A DNA stretch of 64,000 nucleotides from Achatina immaculata (lineage: Eukaryota > Mollusca > Gastropoda > Stylommatophora > Achatinidae). This document shows, piece after piece, positions 32,746-44,790 of the stretch. Within the stretch, counting starts at the first letter, position 1, and each line of letters opens with the position of its first letter. The position numbers were made by a program, and so were the translations under genes. The notes below the pieces were generated by a model. The model saw only the letters and a list, made by a program, of their open reading frames with translations. It was not told where the DNA came from and made no database searches. The DNA is taken from positions 59,527,926-59,591,925 of the forward strand of contig CM019692.1 in assembly GCA_009760885.1 (NCBI GenBank), written 5' to 3'.

Positions 32746-35374
32746 TATATAATTTTCAAGCTCAGTAAAAATGACATTTCAGATCAGTACAGTTCCTGCA
32801 TACTGTTGTTTTGTTTTTAATCGTGTAAACTTACATATACATACTATAATTTTCTTTTTATGATGTAAACCTACATATACATACTGTTTTTTTTCTGATG
32901 TAAACTTACATAGGCATGGTCAAAAACTATAGCTTAAGTTTTTACTATGTATTGAGAATGTGTGCGTTAGTGCAGAATTGTACACGCGAACGGTAGCAGC
33001 CTGTGCATCACATCAGCTTTTGATTGTTTAGCCCTAGCCGTACAAATTAAAACCAGTAAAATGTACATGTTTATGATCTTTATACACAGTAGTTTCCGGT
33101 AATTACGGCTATGTATTTACGACATTAAGAAGGTCCACGAGGCGCTGAGGAGTAGCATTAAATTTGCCAGATATTTAACATGATGACTTTTCTTCATAGA
33201 CTGGTTTACTTTACGAGTTCGTTGTCTGAGAAACTGATATTGCTTTCTTGGTGTAGGCAGTCATCGACCCATAGCTGGCATGTTTATCCAAGACCCAGAG
33301 CCGACCAAGACCCTGCCCTGACTTTTCGTTGGTTTCCTCAGTAACAGAACTAGCGTGACTAGCGGGACTAGGGATAGATATAATCTCCATGGTAATGAAG
33401 TCTGCTAAAGAAGTATTGTATACGACCTACATGTTATCTCCACTAAGGGACTGAAAGAGAAAAAAAAAACCCACTCTCCCTCCGAATTCCACACGATTCT
33501 CTGTCTCAACATCGCCATAGCAACAGCTTCACGGAAAATCTTGTTCACAGCATCAAGCAAACAGAAGAAGAACATCTTCCTGGTGTGTTCTGCTCTTTCA
33601 AGAACTTATAATTACCTGTATGTCGGCTTTCCGAACTCCGTCACGGTAGGTTGCCCCTTGCCTGTTTACACAGAGGTGATCACACTGACACAGGTGTTAG
33701 TTGTCAAAGTTCTCACCTCATGACTGAATTACATACTGCATGTAATAGATTAGTAAATAACACTAATAGTATCATTTTTGATAAGTGTATTTTTAGCAAC
33801 GAAATAATTAGTGGCGTCTTACAGTTCTGTATCATTGTAAGACTGTTCAATTAATTAGGTCAGTTATTACAAATCAGATCACGAAATAATGACAAAGTAA
33901 ATTTACAAGAAGCATGTTTTGTTTTTCTTTTGTACAAATTGCTACTTTCCTGGTTATGCTGTACACTGACAAGCTATGGACTATGTACAGAAAACACAAC
34001 TTTTTTCTGCAGTTTGTACAGGAAGTGGCTTATCACGCGTGAAACTATTCTGAACATTCTTTGAAGTGATCTTATTCAAACAAACTGATAATTTTATTAA
34101 TTTCTGAGTACGTAATAGTTTGGTTGAACAGTTTTTTTTAATAATGTGGCTAACTTAACCCTCCAGTTTACTGTTCTAGAGAAAATGTAAATTAAAGAAC
34201 CTTTAGGTTTGAAATTTTAAAAAAAAAACAAAAACAAATGTGTAGTCTATGCAAGCATCGTATAGCTATTACAGATAATGATCTAATTCTGAAAGTGTTA
34301 CAGACCCGTGTATCCTTAAACTTATTACATTAAATTAAAAATTATATTTTAAAAAATTAATTAAAAATTAAAAATTAAACTTATTATATAAAAACTAATA
34401 TCATCTCTGATCAAACGTGGCGGCTTTTACATTGTTTGTTTTCTTTTCTGTATAAAAGAATCAATTTCTTTCTCCAGAGCTAAAATATTCCCTTGATAAT
34501 AGTATTAACTCACAGCGTAATTGAAGGTAGTTTGAAATTCTAGAAGCCTGGGACGGATGATAGCACAGCCAAAGCAATTTTTAAGATAAACACCGGAAGG
34601 TTACACGGTCTAAATCCATCCAGGAAATTAAAATAATTATAAATCGAAATCAGTGAAATCATTTTCTTTTCTCTTCTTTCCTACACTCTCGTATATTCCT
34701 GTCCATTTGTTATAACACAAGACAAATGGACAATGTTACAGGAGATAATTATTAGCATTTATCTCAGAAAAATGACAATTCAATTCTGGTTGATTTCTCA
34801 CTGATATAGTTTCTCTCACAGTGGAGTCGGTATTGACCACTGTGAATATATTTATAAAAGACGTATTCCTAGACTAAGTTTACTGATGGAATCCGAATTA
34901 TAATGACCGCTGCCTGAATATAATTAGTTGTTCTCATCTTATTTTAGATTATTATTATTGCTAGGTATAGCTCCGAGTAATTTTGGTTCCATTTTTTAAT
35001 CAGATATTTCTTTTCTTAAAAATAACTACAGTTTCTGTGAAACATAATCATAGAAGACGCATTTCCATTTAAACATACAATGCCTGCAAGATGTAAAACA
35101 AGGAAGGACGTTAATGATATGTTTATGGCAGGTTTTAAACGTTTTATTTTGCCTGTCTTTATTATGATGTTAATTCCTCTACTATACATTACTCTTGGAA
35201 AGAGACACAGGGACGGAATCTTTTATATAAACCTTTCAATCCTATCTCATGCTTGACACCTTGGGGTCACACAGGTGCAAGACACTTAAATATAAGTAAC
35301 ACATACACGTATATCAGAAGAGGTCATTAATAATTCATAAAAAACAATGTTTTAACAAATGTTCTGTTACATAG
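32746..35374. other. Intergenic DNA and upstream flank of GPCR copy 3
   Basis: Homologous to 44985-47325 and 59900-62243, and in part to unit 1. Short frames at 33541-33854 shift between units. No gene seen. Confidence 0.65.
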
Positions 35375-35445
35375 GAAGAGTACTTACCACATCGTGATTC
35401 CTGTATCACATTTCCTACCTGTCACTAACAGTGATGTAAGAAATT
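35375..35445 (+). promoter_or_regulatory. Conserved leader before GPCR copy 3
   Basis: Homologous leader block; CACTAACAG is preserved and a TTAAATATAAG motif lies ~155 bp upstream of the ATG. The downstream gene is frameshifted although its leader looks as good as those of intact copies. Confidence 0.35.
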
Positions 35446-36422
35446 ATGGAGCCAGAGGAGACAAGTTTTAACTTGGAGCTGATAACAATCTTTGAGACTA
35501 TGATAAACTGTTACCTCATCCATATTGTTGCTATTGTTGATATATTCGGAAATGTGCTCACTATGATTGTTATGTCACGCATTGGGTTCAAGGACACCAG
35601 TAACATTCTCTTATTGTCCTTATCTGCCTGTGATCTGTTTTATCTTTTGAGTCTGTCTATTCAAAAGATGTTCTGCATTTTGAGGAGATTTAAGCCTATT
35701 CTTGGTCATATCTACCGGCCGTATGCGATAACCTATGTTTATATATGCGGTCGTTTGTCCATGCTGATCAGTGTGTCTCACATCGTTATCATCTCAATAG
35801 AAAGGTTTCTGGTAGTTGTTTTCCCTCTGAAAGTCTCTCGTTGGATCACTCGTGGAAGAATGATTGCCGTTTTGGCGTGTACGTATATTTTTTGGATCAT
35901 TTTCTGGAGTCCTTGGTTAGGTTCATATCGTGAAGTTAGATGGAAGTTCAGTAATTTCTACAATCGGACTCTTCCATTTGAACGATATACTGACTGGTAT
36001 CAAAAGAACAAACTAATGTTAAAGATTTTTGAAGATATTGTTATAAACTGCGTATTTATTTTGTTTTGTCTTGTGGTTGCTGCAAACTGTTGTGTTATAG
36101 CGTACAAACTACGACAGTTAACCAAGCAACGCCAACTATGACATCGAATAAATTAAACAGAAAAGACGGGGACGCCAAGATCTCTCGTATGTTACTGATT
36201 GTCTGCATTGTCTACAGCTGTTACAACATTCCAGCTGTTACGATTTTCTTTTATTTTTATGTCAGTCCTGACACACCAGAGACAGTCAGAATAAATACTC
36301 TTCTACTAAATCTGGAAGAGTTACTGATGGCAGTCAACGCGTCCGGTGATTTCTTTATCTACATTCTCATGTCCGCTAAGTTTTATAAATCCGTGATAAG
36401 TCTTTTCACAGGTAAAAGCTAA
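35446..36422 (+). pseudogene. Class A GPCR, array copy 3, frameshifted
   Basis: Seen: the frame opens with MEPEETSFNLEL and runs through TM5, then a one-base deletion near 36132-36135 (CCAAC where other copies have CCAAAC) gives a stop at 36139-36141 after 231 residues. The alternate frame continues TM6-TM7 to a TAA at 36420-36422. Further oddities are Gly32 to Asp in TM1 (IVDIFGN), NASGDFF instead of NATADFF in TM7, and the same CAA-to-TAA tail stop as copy 2. About 0.3 kb of 3' flank that holds the poly(A) signal in other units is deleted. TM4-TM5 match copies 1/2 but TM6-ECL3 (FFYFYVSPDTP, VRINT) match copies 4/5. Inference: a decaying, recombinant copy; a base-calling error at the deletion cannot be excluded from sequence alone. 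Confidence 0.85.
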
Positions 36423-38204
36423 ACAAGAACAATATTAAGTTCTTAATCATTGTCTTTATCAAGACAACATACTGAGCGCTTTGCAGATTAAACGAAAAAT
36501 ACTTATGTTCTTATGGAAAATGGGTAAGATTCACTCTGAGACTGCGCAGATACGTAGTTAAAAATAATTTAAGACAGACGACTCCCTAGACCTTAACTTT
36601 GACCGTACAGGTAGTCTTTCAGGAGGCGCCCCCAAGGGAACAAAGATCGCGTGTGCCATTGTCATGATGCATTTTACACAAACTTTAGTTCGCTAAGACC
36701 TTTCTTCTCGTCCCACATCTACCTTGGTACTCTTAACCTAAGGTAGCATGGATCATTTCTCTGTGAATGAGATGTTTATTGTTGGTGGAAAACCATGTAT
36801 ATGTAAATTAATAATCGGTTTATATTTTTGTGATGTGGATGCGTACAAGCTGTTTCCATTATGTACTTCCTCCTCCGACCAGGCCCGACCTCACTTAGGT
36901 ATGATTTAAATAATAGAAATAGACCTTGAGTAATCAGAATTCCATATTAACCAAATTGTTCTTTGTAAAATGTTCATGTTTAGCAACGTGCAAAATGCAG
37001 GTTTTATGTGTGGACACCATTATGTATTACTGCGTTCTATGAAAGAGCACGTTTGCATACAATATATACCAATTATTTAGTTTATAATTACAGACCTTAA
37101 TCCTTTAAGTATGACTATTTTGAGATTTTTGCAGAGAACGATTTTTGTTGTAAATCAAACTAACATACATGTGTAATATTGTCCGTTAAGTTATCGTTGA
37201 TCTAGCTTTTTAGGATTCCAAATATTGACATACATTGTTTTAATGACTTTGTTGATAAATATATAAGCTGATAAATATCAACATACATATGATGATCTTT
37301 TGTTTGATTTTCCTAACTGTGTAACAGATAATTTAAGAATATAAGTTTATGATTATTTGAGACGTGGTATTGATTATTTTTGTTTTCTTTCACTGCTATA
37401 TTGTGTGAATGTGTTTGTGCAATCTTCAATCTAAATAAATATGGATTTTCAATTAATATAAAATAAGAAAGAACAACAATATAAAAATACAATATAACAT
37501 CAAATAAATAACAGACATTATCCCATTAAAATATTATTATTCCTACACTACACTTAACATGATTGTTGTAATTTCTTTCTTTGTTTTGTTTTACTAAATT
37601 CATTTCTGATCGACTAAATGTAATACCAAATCGTATTTTTTGTTTGTTTTTCAAATGTCTTAAGAGTACACTGCTTTTTACATTATTTTATTACTTTACG
37701 AAGGTGTTTTATACAGAGAGAAATGAAAAAAAAATTTTTTTAAAGACCATACATATTGGTCCTGCATCTAAATCATTTGAACCTGCTGTCACATGAACAG
37801 TTCTATGCCTGAATACAAAAGCACCAGTAGCACACATAACTGCATTTGTGATTTCGCTGGTTTGAAAAAGTCTAAAACACAGGAAAGCACATCATTACCT
37901 CCCTGTAAGATAAGATAATGAGATTTCCATCATTTATGATCCTATTAGAACAAAAAAAAATCAGTTATTTCTTAAATTAATTTAAAAGACGTCGAAACGT
38001 CTTTTTTTTAAACCACTAGATAGCAACAGTAAGGAAATTCTCGCTGACGTGTGTTCTTGGAAAAACTCAGAATCATGAAACGGGAATACTTATGAAAAAT
38101 TCAGAATTAAGAAATTGGATACATTATGAAATCAAAGTCTTTCATCTTGGCCAGCTGTAGAAAATTATAACTAAAAAGAAAATCTACACGATGGTCAAAA
38201 TGTA
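36423..38204. other. 3' flank of GPCR copy 3, with a deletion
   Basis: Homologous to 2560-4592, but ~0.3 kb that carries the poly(A) signal and TATA-like box in other units is missing at ~36755. No gene seen. Confidence 0.65.
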
Positions 38205-38454
38205 ACAGTATTTTGTTATAGATAATTAAAGAATAAGTTTTAGGAAAGTTTAATGTTGGTCAAAGGGAATGATTCATGTAATTTAAAGTAAGGAATAGTG
38301 ATCCTCTTCACGTTCACGTTAAGACCTTAGGTAAAAATGTGAAACGCTCCAAGAAGATTACTCTTCCATGCCTTAAATTACATAAATTACGTCCCTTTAA
38401 CCAATATTAAACTTTCCGAGACCTATTCTTTAATTATCTACAACAAAATACTGT
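38205..38454. mobile_element. Foldback MITE, unit 3 copy
   Basis: Ends ACAGTATTTTG / CAAAATACTGT flanked by TA (38203-38204, 38455-38456); imperfect arms. Confidence 0.8.
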
Positions 38455-38835
38455 TACAAAAACCAGGAAGAAACAGAAGTGACAACAATCAGTTGCTGTC
38501 TGAGGTTCAAACAATCGAATCGCCACATTGTTGCGACAGCTGAACCTTACAGACTTTGAACATGTTCAGTTTCATCTTCAAGATAACGCGTCCGATAGTT
38601 CATGCAACATAATCATCAAATAATATAACCTGGCCTAAAATGAAGTTGCTTATGTTGAAATTTATAAGTCTTAGCTGCAACATTGGCTGTTTTTGCAAAA
38701 TATTCTTGACAGTGATAAATCTAAAGATGATAGGAATGAAGAGCAACTGTGTCCCTTATCAGGCCTCTTGTCAGCCGAGTTAACTCTTATAATGTCGAGA
38801 CAAATGTTATGTAGGGCGGGGCTACAAACAATACA
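38455..38835. other. Intergenic DNA of unit 3, no gene seen
   Basis: Homologous to 4863-5255; ends at a rearrangement breakpoint. Confidence 0.6.
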
Positions 38836-38930
38836 TGATCTAGCTTTGTATGTTGTGTAAAATCACACTTCGCTCTATCCGCTACGCCACTACCCACACA
38901 CACACACATACATAAACGCGCGCACACACA
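38836..38930 (-). repeat. Inverted ~95-bp copy of unit sequence
   Basis: Reverse complement of the GT-rich block ending in CGAAGTGTGATTTTTCACAA that lies in forward orientation at ~43318-43382 in the same unit and at ~5810-5905 and ~58200-58310 elsewhere. Confidence 0.75.
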
Positions 38931-38937
38931 AACATAC

Positions 38938-39359
38938 ATTATTATCCCATTTTAAAATATTACTATTCTTACATTACCGTTAGCCTGATCGTTGTTCCTG
39001 TAATATCTTTCCTCTTTTGGTTTTATTAAATTCATTCTGACGAACTAAAAGTAATGCTGAATCGTATTTTTTATTTGTTTTTCCAATGTTTTAAGAGTAC
39101 ACTGATTTTTACATTCTTTTATCATTTTGACGAATGTATTTTATCTAGACAAAAATGAAAAAAAGTGTTTTTTTTTTTTAAAGATCAATACATATTGCTC
39201 CTGCATCTAAATCATTTGAACCTAACAAATGCTGTCACATGAATAGTTGTATGCCTGAATACAAAAGCGCCAGTAGTACACATACTTGTATTTATTGTTT
39301 AGCTAGTTTGCATAAGTCTAAAATACAGAAAAAGTGCATTATTACTTCCCTGTAAGATA
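38938..39359 (+). repeat. Second copy of the unit 3' flank within unit 3
   Basis: Repeats the sequence of ~37505-37920 and, like unit 4 (49760-50176), leads directly into LINE B at the same target AGAGAATG. Confidence 0.75.
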
Positions 39360-39367
39360 AGAGAATG

Positions 39368-42300
39368 GTTAGCGGGGTAGGGGTATCCGATAACAAAGCA
39401 GAAGTATAACGCCTCCTTACCTCCGCCAGTCTACATGACACCCTTGGGAAAGGTGGAGTACCCGTATAGCCGCCAGATCAGGGTGACGTGAAGCCATGGG
39501 TGCAGGTCTTGGGTGGTATGGGAGAGCAGCCGACAGATAATGTTGATTCTGGTCATCATTCTGTGATGGTAGGCAGATGATCTCAATTTAGAGATAATAG
39601 CAACGATCACTGATTACAGTCACTGCACGGAAGGAAAGGAATGGTAAACTATCTTCTGGAAATATACCAAGAAACACAACAGCAACTTGGAAGGTCAGAT
39701 AGGAAAAAGATCTAGTGGCGAGTCCCCCAGGCGAGACAGATCTAATTTTAACACTGGGGAAGAGTGTGAGACAGAGGTCAGTATTATTAATTGTGATAAC
39801 AGACAAAATCCTGACGGTGTTGCTAAGGAAAACCCCACTAAAAAGAAAAATAAGAGTAGAAACATTGAATGTGAGAAGAAAAGAAACGAAAATACACATT
39901 TGGAGAATCTACAAACATCAATGGAAATGATCAGGACACTTCAAGAGCGAGAATGATAATATCTTTATATACTCTGGTGGAGAATTAGGAGGAAAGAATG
40001 GAGTGGGTTTTAGCTGCACGAATTAACATCAACAGCATTACTAGGTTACAATCCAGAAAGTGGCACAATCCTCACTATCAGACTTAAGGGCACTCCTAAA
40101 AATGTAACAATTATCCAAACATGTGCACCTATATCAGCAGCAGAAGAAGAGGAATTAGAAGACTTTTAAAACACACTGCAAACGACGATAGACCAGATAC
40201 GAAAACATGATATTGTATTATTTATACAGATAGCCTGTCTTCACTGGCTAGCAAAATAGGACTTGAAATTAACAAGGACAAAACAAAAATAATGAAACTT
40301 CCCATTAATCAAAATGGAAAAATAGACCTAGAAGGGACAGATATTGAAGAAGGCAATCAATTTGCATACCTTGGCAGCTACATAGACCAGGATAGTGACA
40401 CTAGAAAGGAAGTTAGAATTAGAATTGCAGAAGCTGCATCGATCTTCAAGAATCTTGAGAACATTTGGAATTCAAAAGTTATGAGCACAAAAACCAATTA
40501 AGACTATTTAATTCAAACGTAATATCCACCCTCATTTATGCATGCGAAAGCTGGAAAACAACCAAAGAAATAGTCAAGAAATTAGACTCTTTTGAAAACA
40601 AATGCCTAAGGAAAATACTCGGCTTCAAATGGAACGAATTCAAGAACAAAGCAGAGATAAGACAGATGACTGAACAACAACCAGTCTCATGGGTGATCAG
40701 AAAAAGGAGATGGATATATGTTGATCACGTGACGAGAAGAAATGATCAGAGAATCCCAAAACAAACTATAAAGTGGAACACAACAGGCCAAAGAAAAAGA
40801 GGCAGACCGCGTGAAACTCTGAAGAGGTCATTGTTAAGAGAGGCCAAATTAATAGGCATAAAATCCCTTAATGAGGTTGAAAGGCTCGCAGAAGACAGGA
40901 AAAACTAACGAACTACCTTGTGAGCTCTATGTGACGTTTAACGGCACGGGAAGGATATAAGAAAAAAAATAATAATGGGATAGGACACCGAAATGAAGCA
41001 GATGACAATCTAATGGCGTTTTACATGGAAAATGAGCTAATGATCGCTGACACACTTTTTAAGCAACATCCAAGAAGACTTTACACATGGACATCACCTG
41101 ATGGGAGAACCAAGAATCATATAGATTACATTTTAGTGCAGAGAAGGTGGAGATCAAGTATAACGTCAGCTTTACCGGGTGCTGATTGTGACAAGGACCA
41201 TGAATTATTAATAGCAGACATGAATATAAAGATAAAAAAGACAGTTAGGGGATCAAGACCACTCCGCTTTGATCTTACAAAAATACCAGAACAATACAGT
41301 ATAGAAGTGAAGAACCGCTTCGAAATCCTGATGGCTGTACAGGAGGAGGTGACACCAGATGAATTGGCTACGCAGGCCAAAGATATCTTAATAACAACAG
41401 CTAAAGATATGGTTCCAGTAAAGAAAACACATAGGAATGGATGGATTACAGCAGGCACACTAGAACAACGTAGAGAAATGAAGAAGCAATGGAAAGTGAC
41501 AAACAACAACAAAGAGGAATATAAATCCTTAACAAAGAACGTGCGAAGAAACATAAGAGAAGACAAAAAACTAATACATACAAGAAATAGAGATAGTGAA
41601 ATGTTTAAAGAAATGAAGACATTGATGAGAAATGTCACATCAAAGCTAAATATAATTTGTGACGAGATGGGGAAGACTTTGATAGAGACAGATGAAATTC
41701 TAGAAAGATGGAAGGGATATTCCAGAGGAATGTATGAAACAACTGACTGTGAAAGCAGAAATCAATAGTGTGAATTATTATTGGAGGAGAAAGAACCCGA
41801 ACCGACAACAGAAGACGTTTTATGGGCAATAAAGAATCTGAAAAATGGTAGATCGCCAGGATGTGATGAGATAACAGCTGAACTTATTAAAGCAGGAGGA
41901 AAGGAATGTGCAACAATCTATCATGCACTATGTAAAAAGATATGGCATTTTGGTATTTGGCCAAAAGAATGGAAAAGAACTGTATTCATAGCACTGCCAA
42001 AAAAGAGTAACCTGAAATTATGCACAAACTTCAGAACTGTTTCCCTGATTACTCATGCCAGTAAAATTCTATTAAAAATCATAATAGGTGGATTTCTTAA
42101 GAAAATAGAAGAAGTCAGTATGGTCCAAGCTGGTTCTAGACAAGGAAGAGGATCAAGAGATCATATAATCAATATAAGATTAATAATGGAGAAATGCAGA
42201 GAATTTAATGTGAATCTATATTTATCTTTTATAGACTATTCAAATACATTTGATTGTGTACAGCACCAGAAACTTTTGAAAATAATAGAAAAAATGGGGA

Positions 42301-43300
42301 TTTCCAACACATTTGATACAATTAACATCACTGCTGTATCTAGACCAGCAGTAAGAATAAATGGTGAAACAACAACTTGGTTAAAAACAAGGGGTCTGTC
42401 AGGGGTGCATATTGTCGCCTTACTTATGTAACTTGTATACTGAAAATATAATGAGGAGTGTTAGAGAAGATATAGACAAAGAATATTACGATGCCATAAC
42501 AATTGGAGGTTATGAAATACCAGAGATTAGATATGCTGTTGTCCACAAAACAAAAAAAAGGAATGGAAAAACTAATTATGTCAGTCCGTAAGAACAGCGA
42601 AAAGCAAAACCTCTATCTTAATGCAAATAAAACTAAACTGATGACAACTGAGAAAACGAACAAGGCAGCTATGTGTATCAATGAGGAAAAACTGAAGGAA
42701 GTGGAGAATTGTGAATATCTTGGACCACTGCTGACTAATAATGGAGATACAATGAGGAAAATTAAAATGAGGACATCTATCGCTCTTCAGAAAGTAAAAC
42801 AACTAAAGAATCTGTGGAGAGGAACAGACAAAACCACAAAAATAGGATTTTTAAGGGCATGCATCTTTCCCATCGCAAAATATGCCCCTTGAGACCTAGA
42901 CATTTAACAAAACAGCTGAGAAATACATAAATGCCTTTGAATGTAAATGCTACAGAAGAGTTCTTCAAATATCATGGACACAAAAAAAGAACAAATATAT
43001 CCATACTACAAGAACTTAATATTGAAGAAGGCTGCATAGTAAAGAGGATTAAAAAAGAGAAAACTTAAATATTTTGGACACAATAAACGTCATGATAATT
43101 TAGAGAAGACCATCTTGGAAGGGTACATACTGGGAAAAAGAAAGAGGGGAAGACCAAGGCGAAGATGGCTGCAAGACATTGTTGATGATCTGCAAATGGA
43201 TTCATCAGCAGCAGGCTATCTTGCTCACAACTGAGAGGCCTACAGGAGTACTATTAGGGAGGCAAAGCTCCCTAAAGGGACATGTAAATGAATGAATGAT
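39368..43300 (+). mobile_element. LINE B, near full-length but degraded, unit 3
   Basis: 5' UTR, endonuclease region (split by LINE C), then TWTSPDGRTKNHIDYILVQR and CDKDHELL (41013-41768), RT with RSPGCDEITAELIKAG and ALPKKSNLKLCTNFR (41781-42431), a palm region lacking its YADD, and the C-terminal region to (GAAT)n at ~43285-43300. Multiple stops and shifts. The left target matches unit 4, so this is the same original insertion; the right flank differs. Confidence 0.85.
40222..40965 (+). mobile_element. LINE C 5'-truncated insertion inside LINE B
   Basis: Carries the region after the palm: FAYLGSYIDQDSDTRKEV, YACESWKTTK and KRGRPRETLKRSLLREAKL (40292-40908), then TATGTGACGTTTAACGGCAC and an A-rich end. 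It interrupts the endonuclease region of LINE B, with ~80 bp of B lost at the right junction. Boundaries +/- 10 bp. Confidence 0.8.
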
Positions 43301-44570
43301 TCAATAATTTTACCACTAAAATGTGTGTGTGTGCGCGGATAGAGCGAAGTGTGATTTTTCACAACATACATAGCTAGATCAATACAGACGTTAACTACTT
43401 GCATGTCTGTCACATTTCTAACCTCACAATATGTGGCCAGGTAGTTCATTTTTGCAGCTTCCACATGCAAACGAGTGATATTTCTGTCCAGGTTGGCAAT
43501 ACTCCAATTTCTCCTGTATCCTGGTAACCATGGAATCTGACAACGTCACCAAGGAACCAGTTTCTTTCGTTGACGCATGATCTCCCACAACAGTAAATGG
43601 ATCCGTAAACATTTTCTCTTTTCACTTGATCTATGATTGTCTGCTTTTTTTTATCCATCTTAAAATCACTTTAATGTGTTAGAGATTATAATCACAGTTG
43701 TCTGTGAACTTAAAAATCAATGTAGGCAGGACATTTCTGTGGTTGAGAGCGAAGCAACGAGGCAACAACTCACATCGTCAGATGAGTACAACTATTTCCC
43801 CTCAGGCGACGATTTCAGCATTTTAAACGTTTGACGACTATTATTGTTCTTGTTATTATTATTATTATTGTTGTTGTTATTATTGTTGTTATTATTATTG
43901 TTATACATATGTTGTTGCCACACATATAGTGACTGAGAACATAAAATCGATTGAAAACGACTACAAGTGAGTTTCATAATTTGAATGAAACCAAAATTAA
44001 CTAAAACATACAAGCGAGCACACACAGCCACCGCCCGAACCAGTTACAGCAATTATGGCCGGTTGTTTTGTTCTACAAAAGAGCAAACAGTAAAACTAAA
44101 ATCAATACGAAACAAAACTGTCTCTTTGCTTCAACTACAGTTGAAAAAAGTCTGGCCTACATGCCCCCATTAGCAGACATCCGCTGCCACTGCGCAGGCT
44201 TGCAGCAAACTTGCCATATCATCAGATTTATGAGTTTTGTTTTAGCAATTTTATTTCTTCTGATGGAATTAAGAGGCATCCTTCTCCTAAGCTCCACCAC
44301 CAATAATAAAACATATCACAGGAGCTCTGGGTCCTAGAATTTTACACAACAGAACTTCTGACACTTCCACTTCTGTTAGTTTATTTAAGCTTCTTCCATT
44401 CTGTCATAGAATTTCTCATGGTTTACACTCTCAAATATTTGAACAACATATTCTATAGATTATTTGTTTCTTCTTCTTTTTCTATTTCCTAGCCATTGAG
44501 GCCTTTTACCACAGATAAGACAGTCTCCATTCCTCTCTCTCTCTCTCTCTTGATCTTTTCTTGGTTGGAG
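43301..44570. other. Intergenic DNA of unit 3, units 3/4 form
   Basis: Aligns with 58190-59506. Includes the ~250 bp stretch (43790-44045) that replaces the 1.6 kb segment of units 1/2. No gene seen. Confidence 0.6.
43838..43905. repeat. (ATT/GTT)n microsatellite, unit 3
   Basis: Mixed ATT and GTT triplets; orthologous to 58760-58825. Produces a spurious poly-Asn frame on the minus strand. Confidence 0.9.
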
Positions 44571-44707
44571 AGCTCATGAATTCAGAAGCTGCTCATAGAA
44601 AAACAAATATTAGTTTGTATAACGAAATATATGTATATGCATATATGTGTGCGTGTATCTGTAAGTGTGACTCATGATAGAGAAAAGCAGAAGAGAGAGG
44701 GAGACAG

Positions 44708-44749
<42 letters not shown>

Positions 44750-44753
44750 ACAT

Positions 44754-44790
<37 letters not shown>

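Noticed and set aside
43792..44031. Poly-Asn minus-strand frame (also 58715-58951)
   Set aside because: Translation of an ATT/GTT microsatellite.
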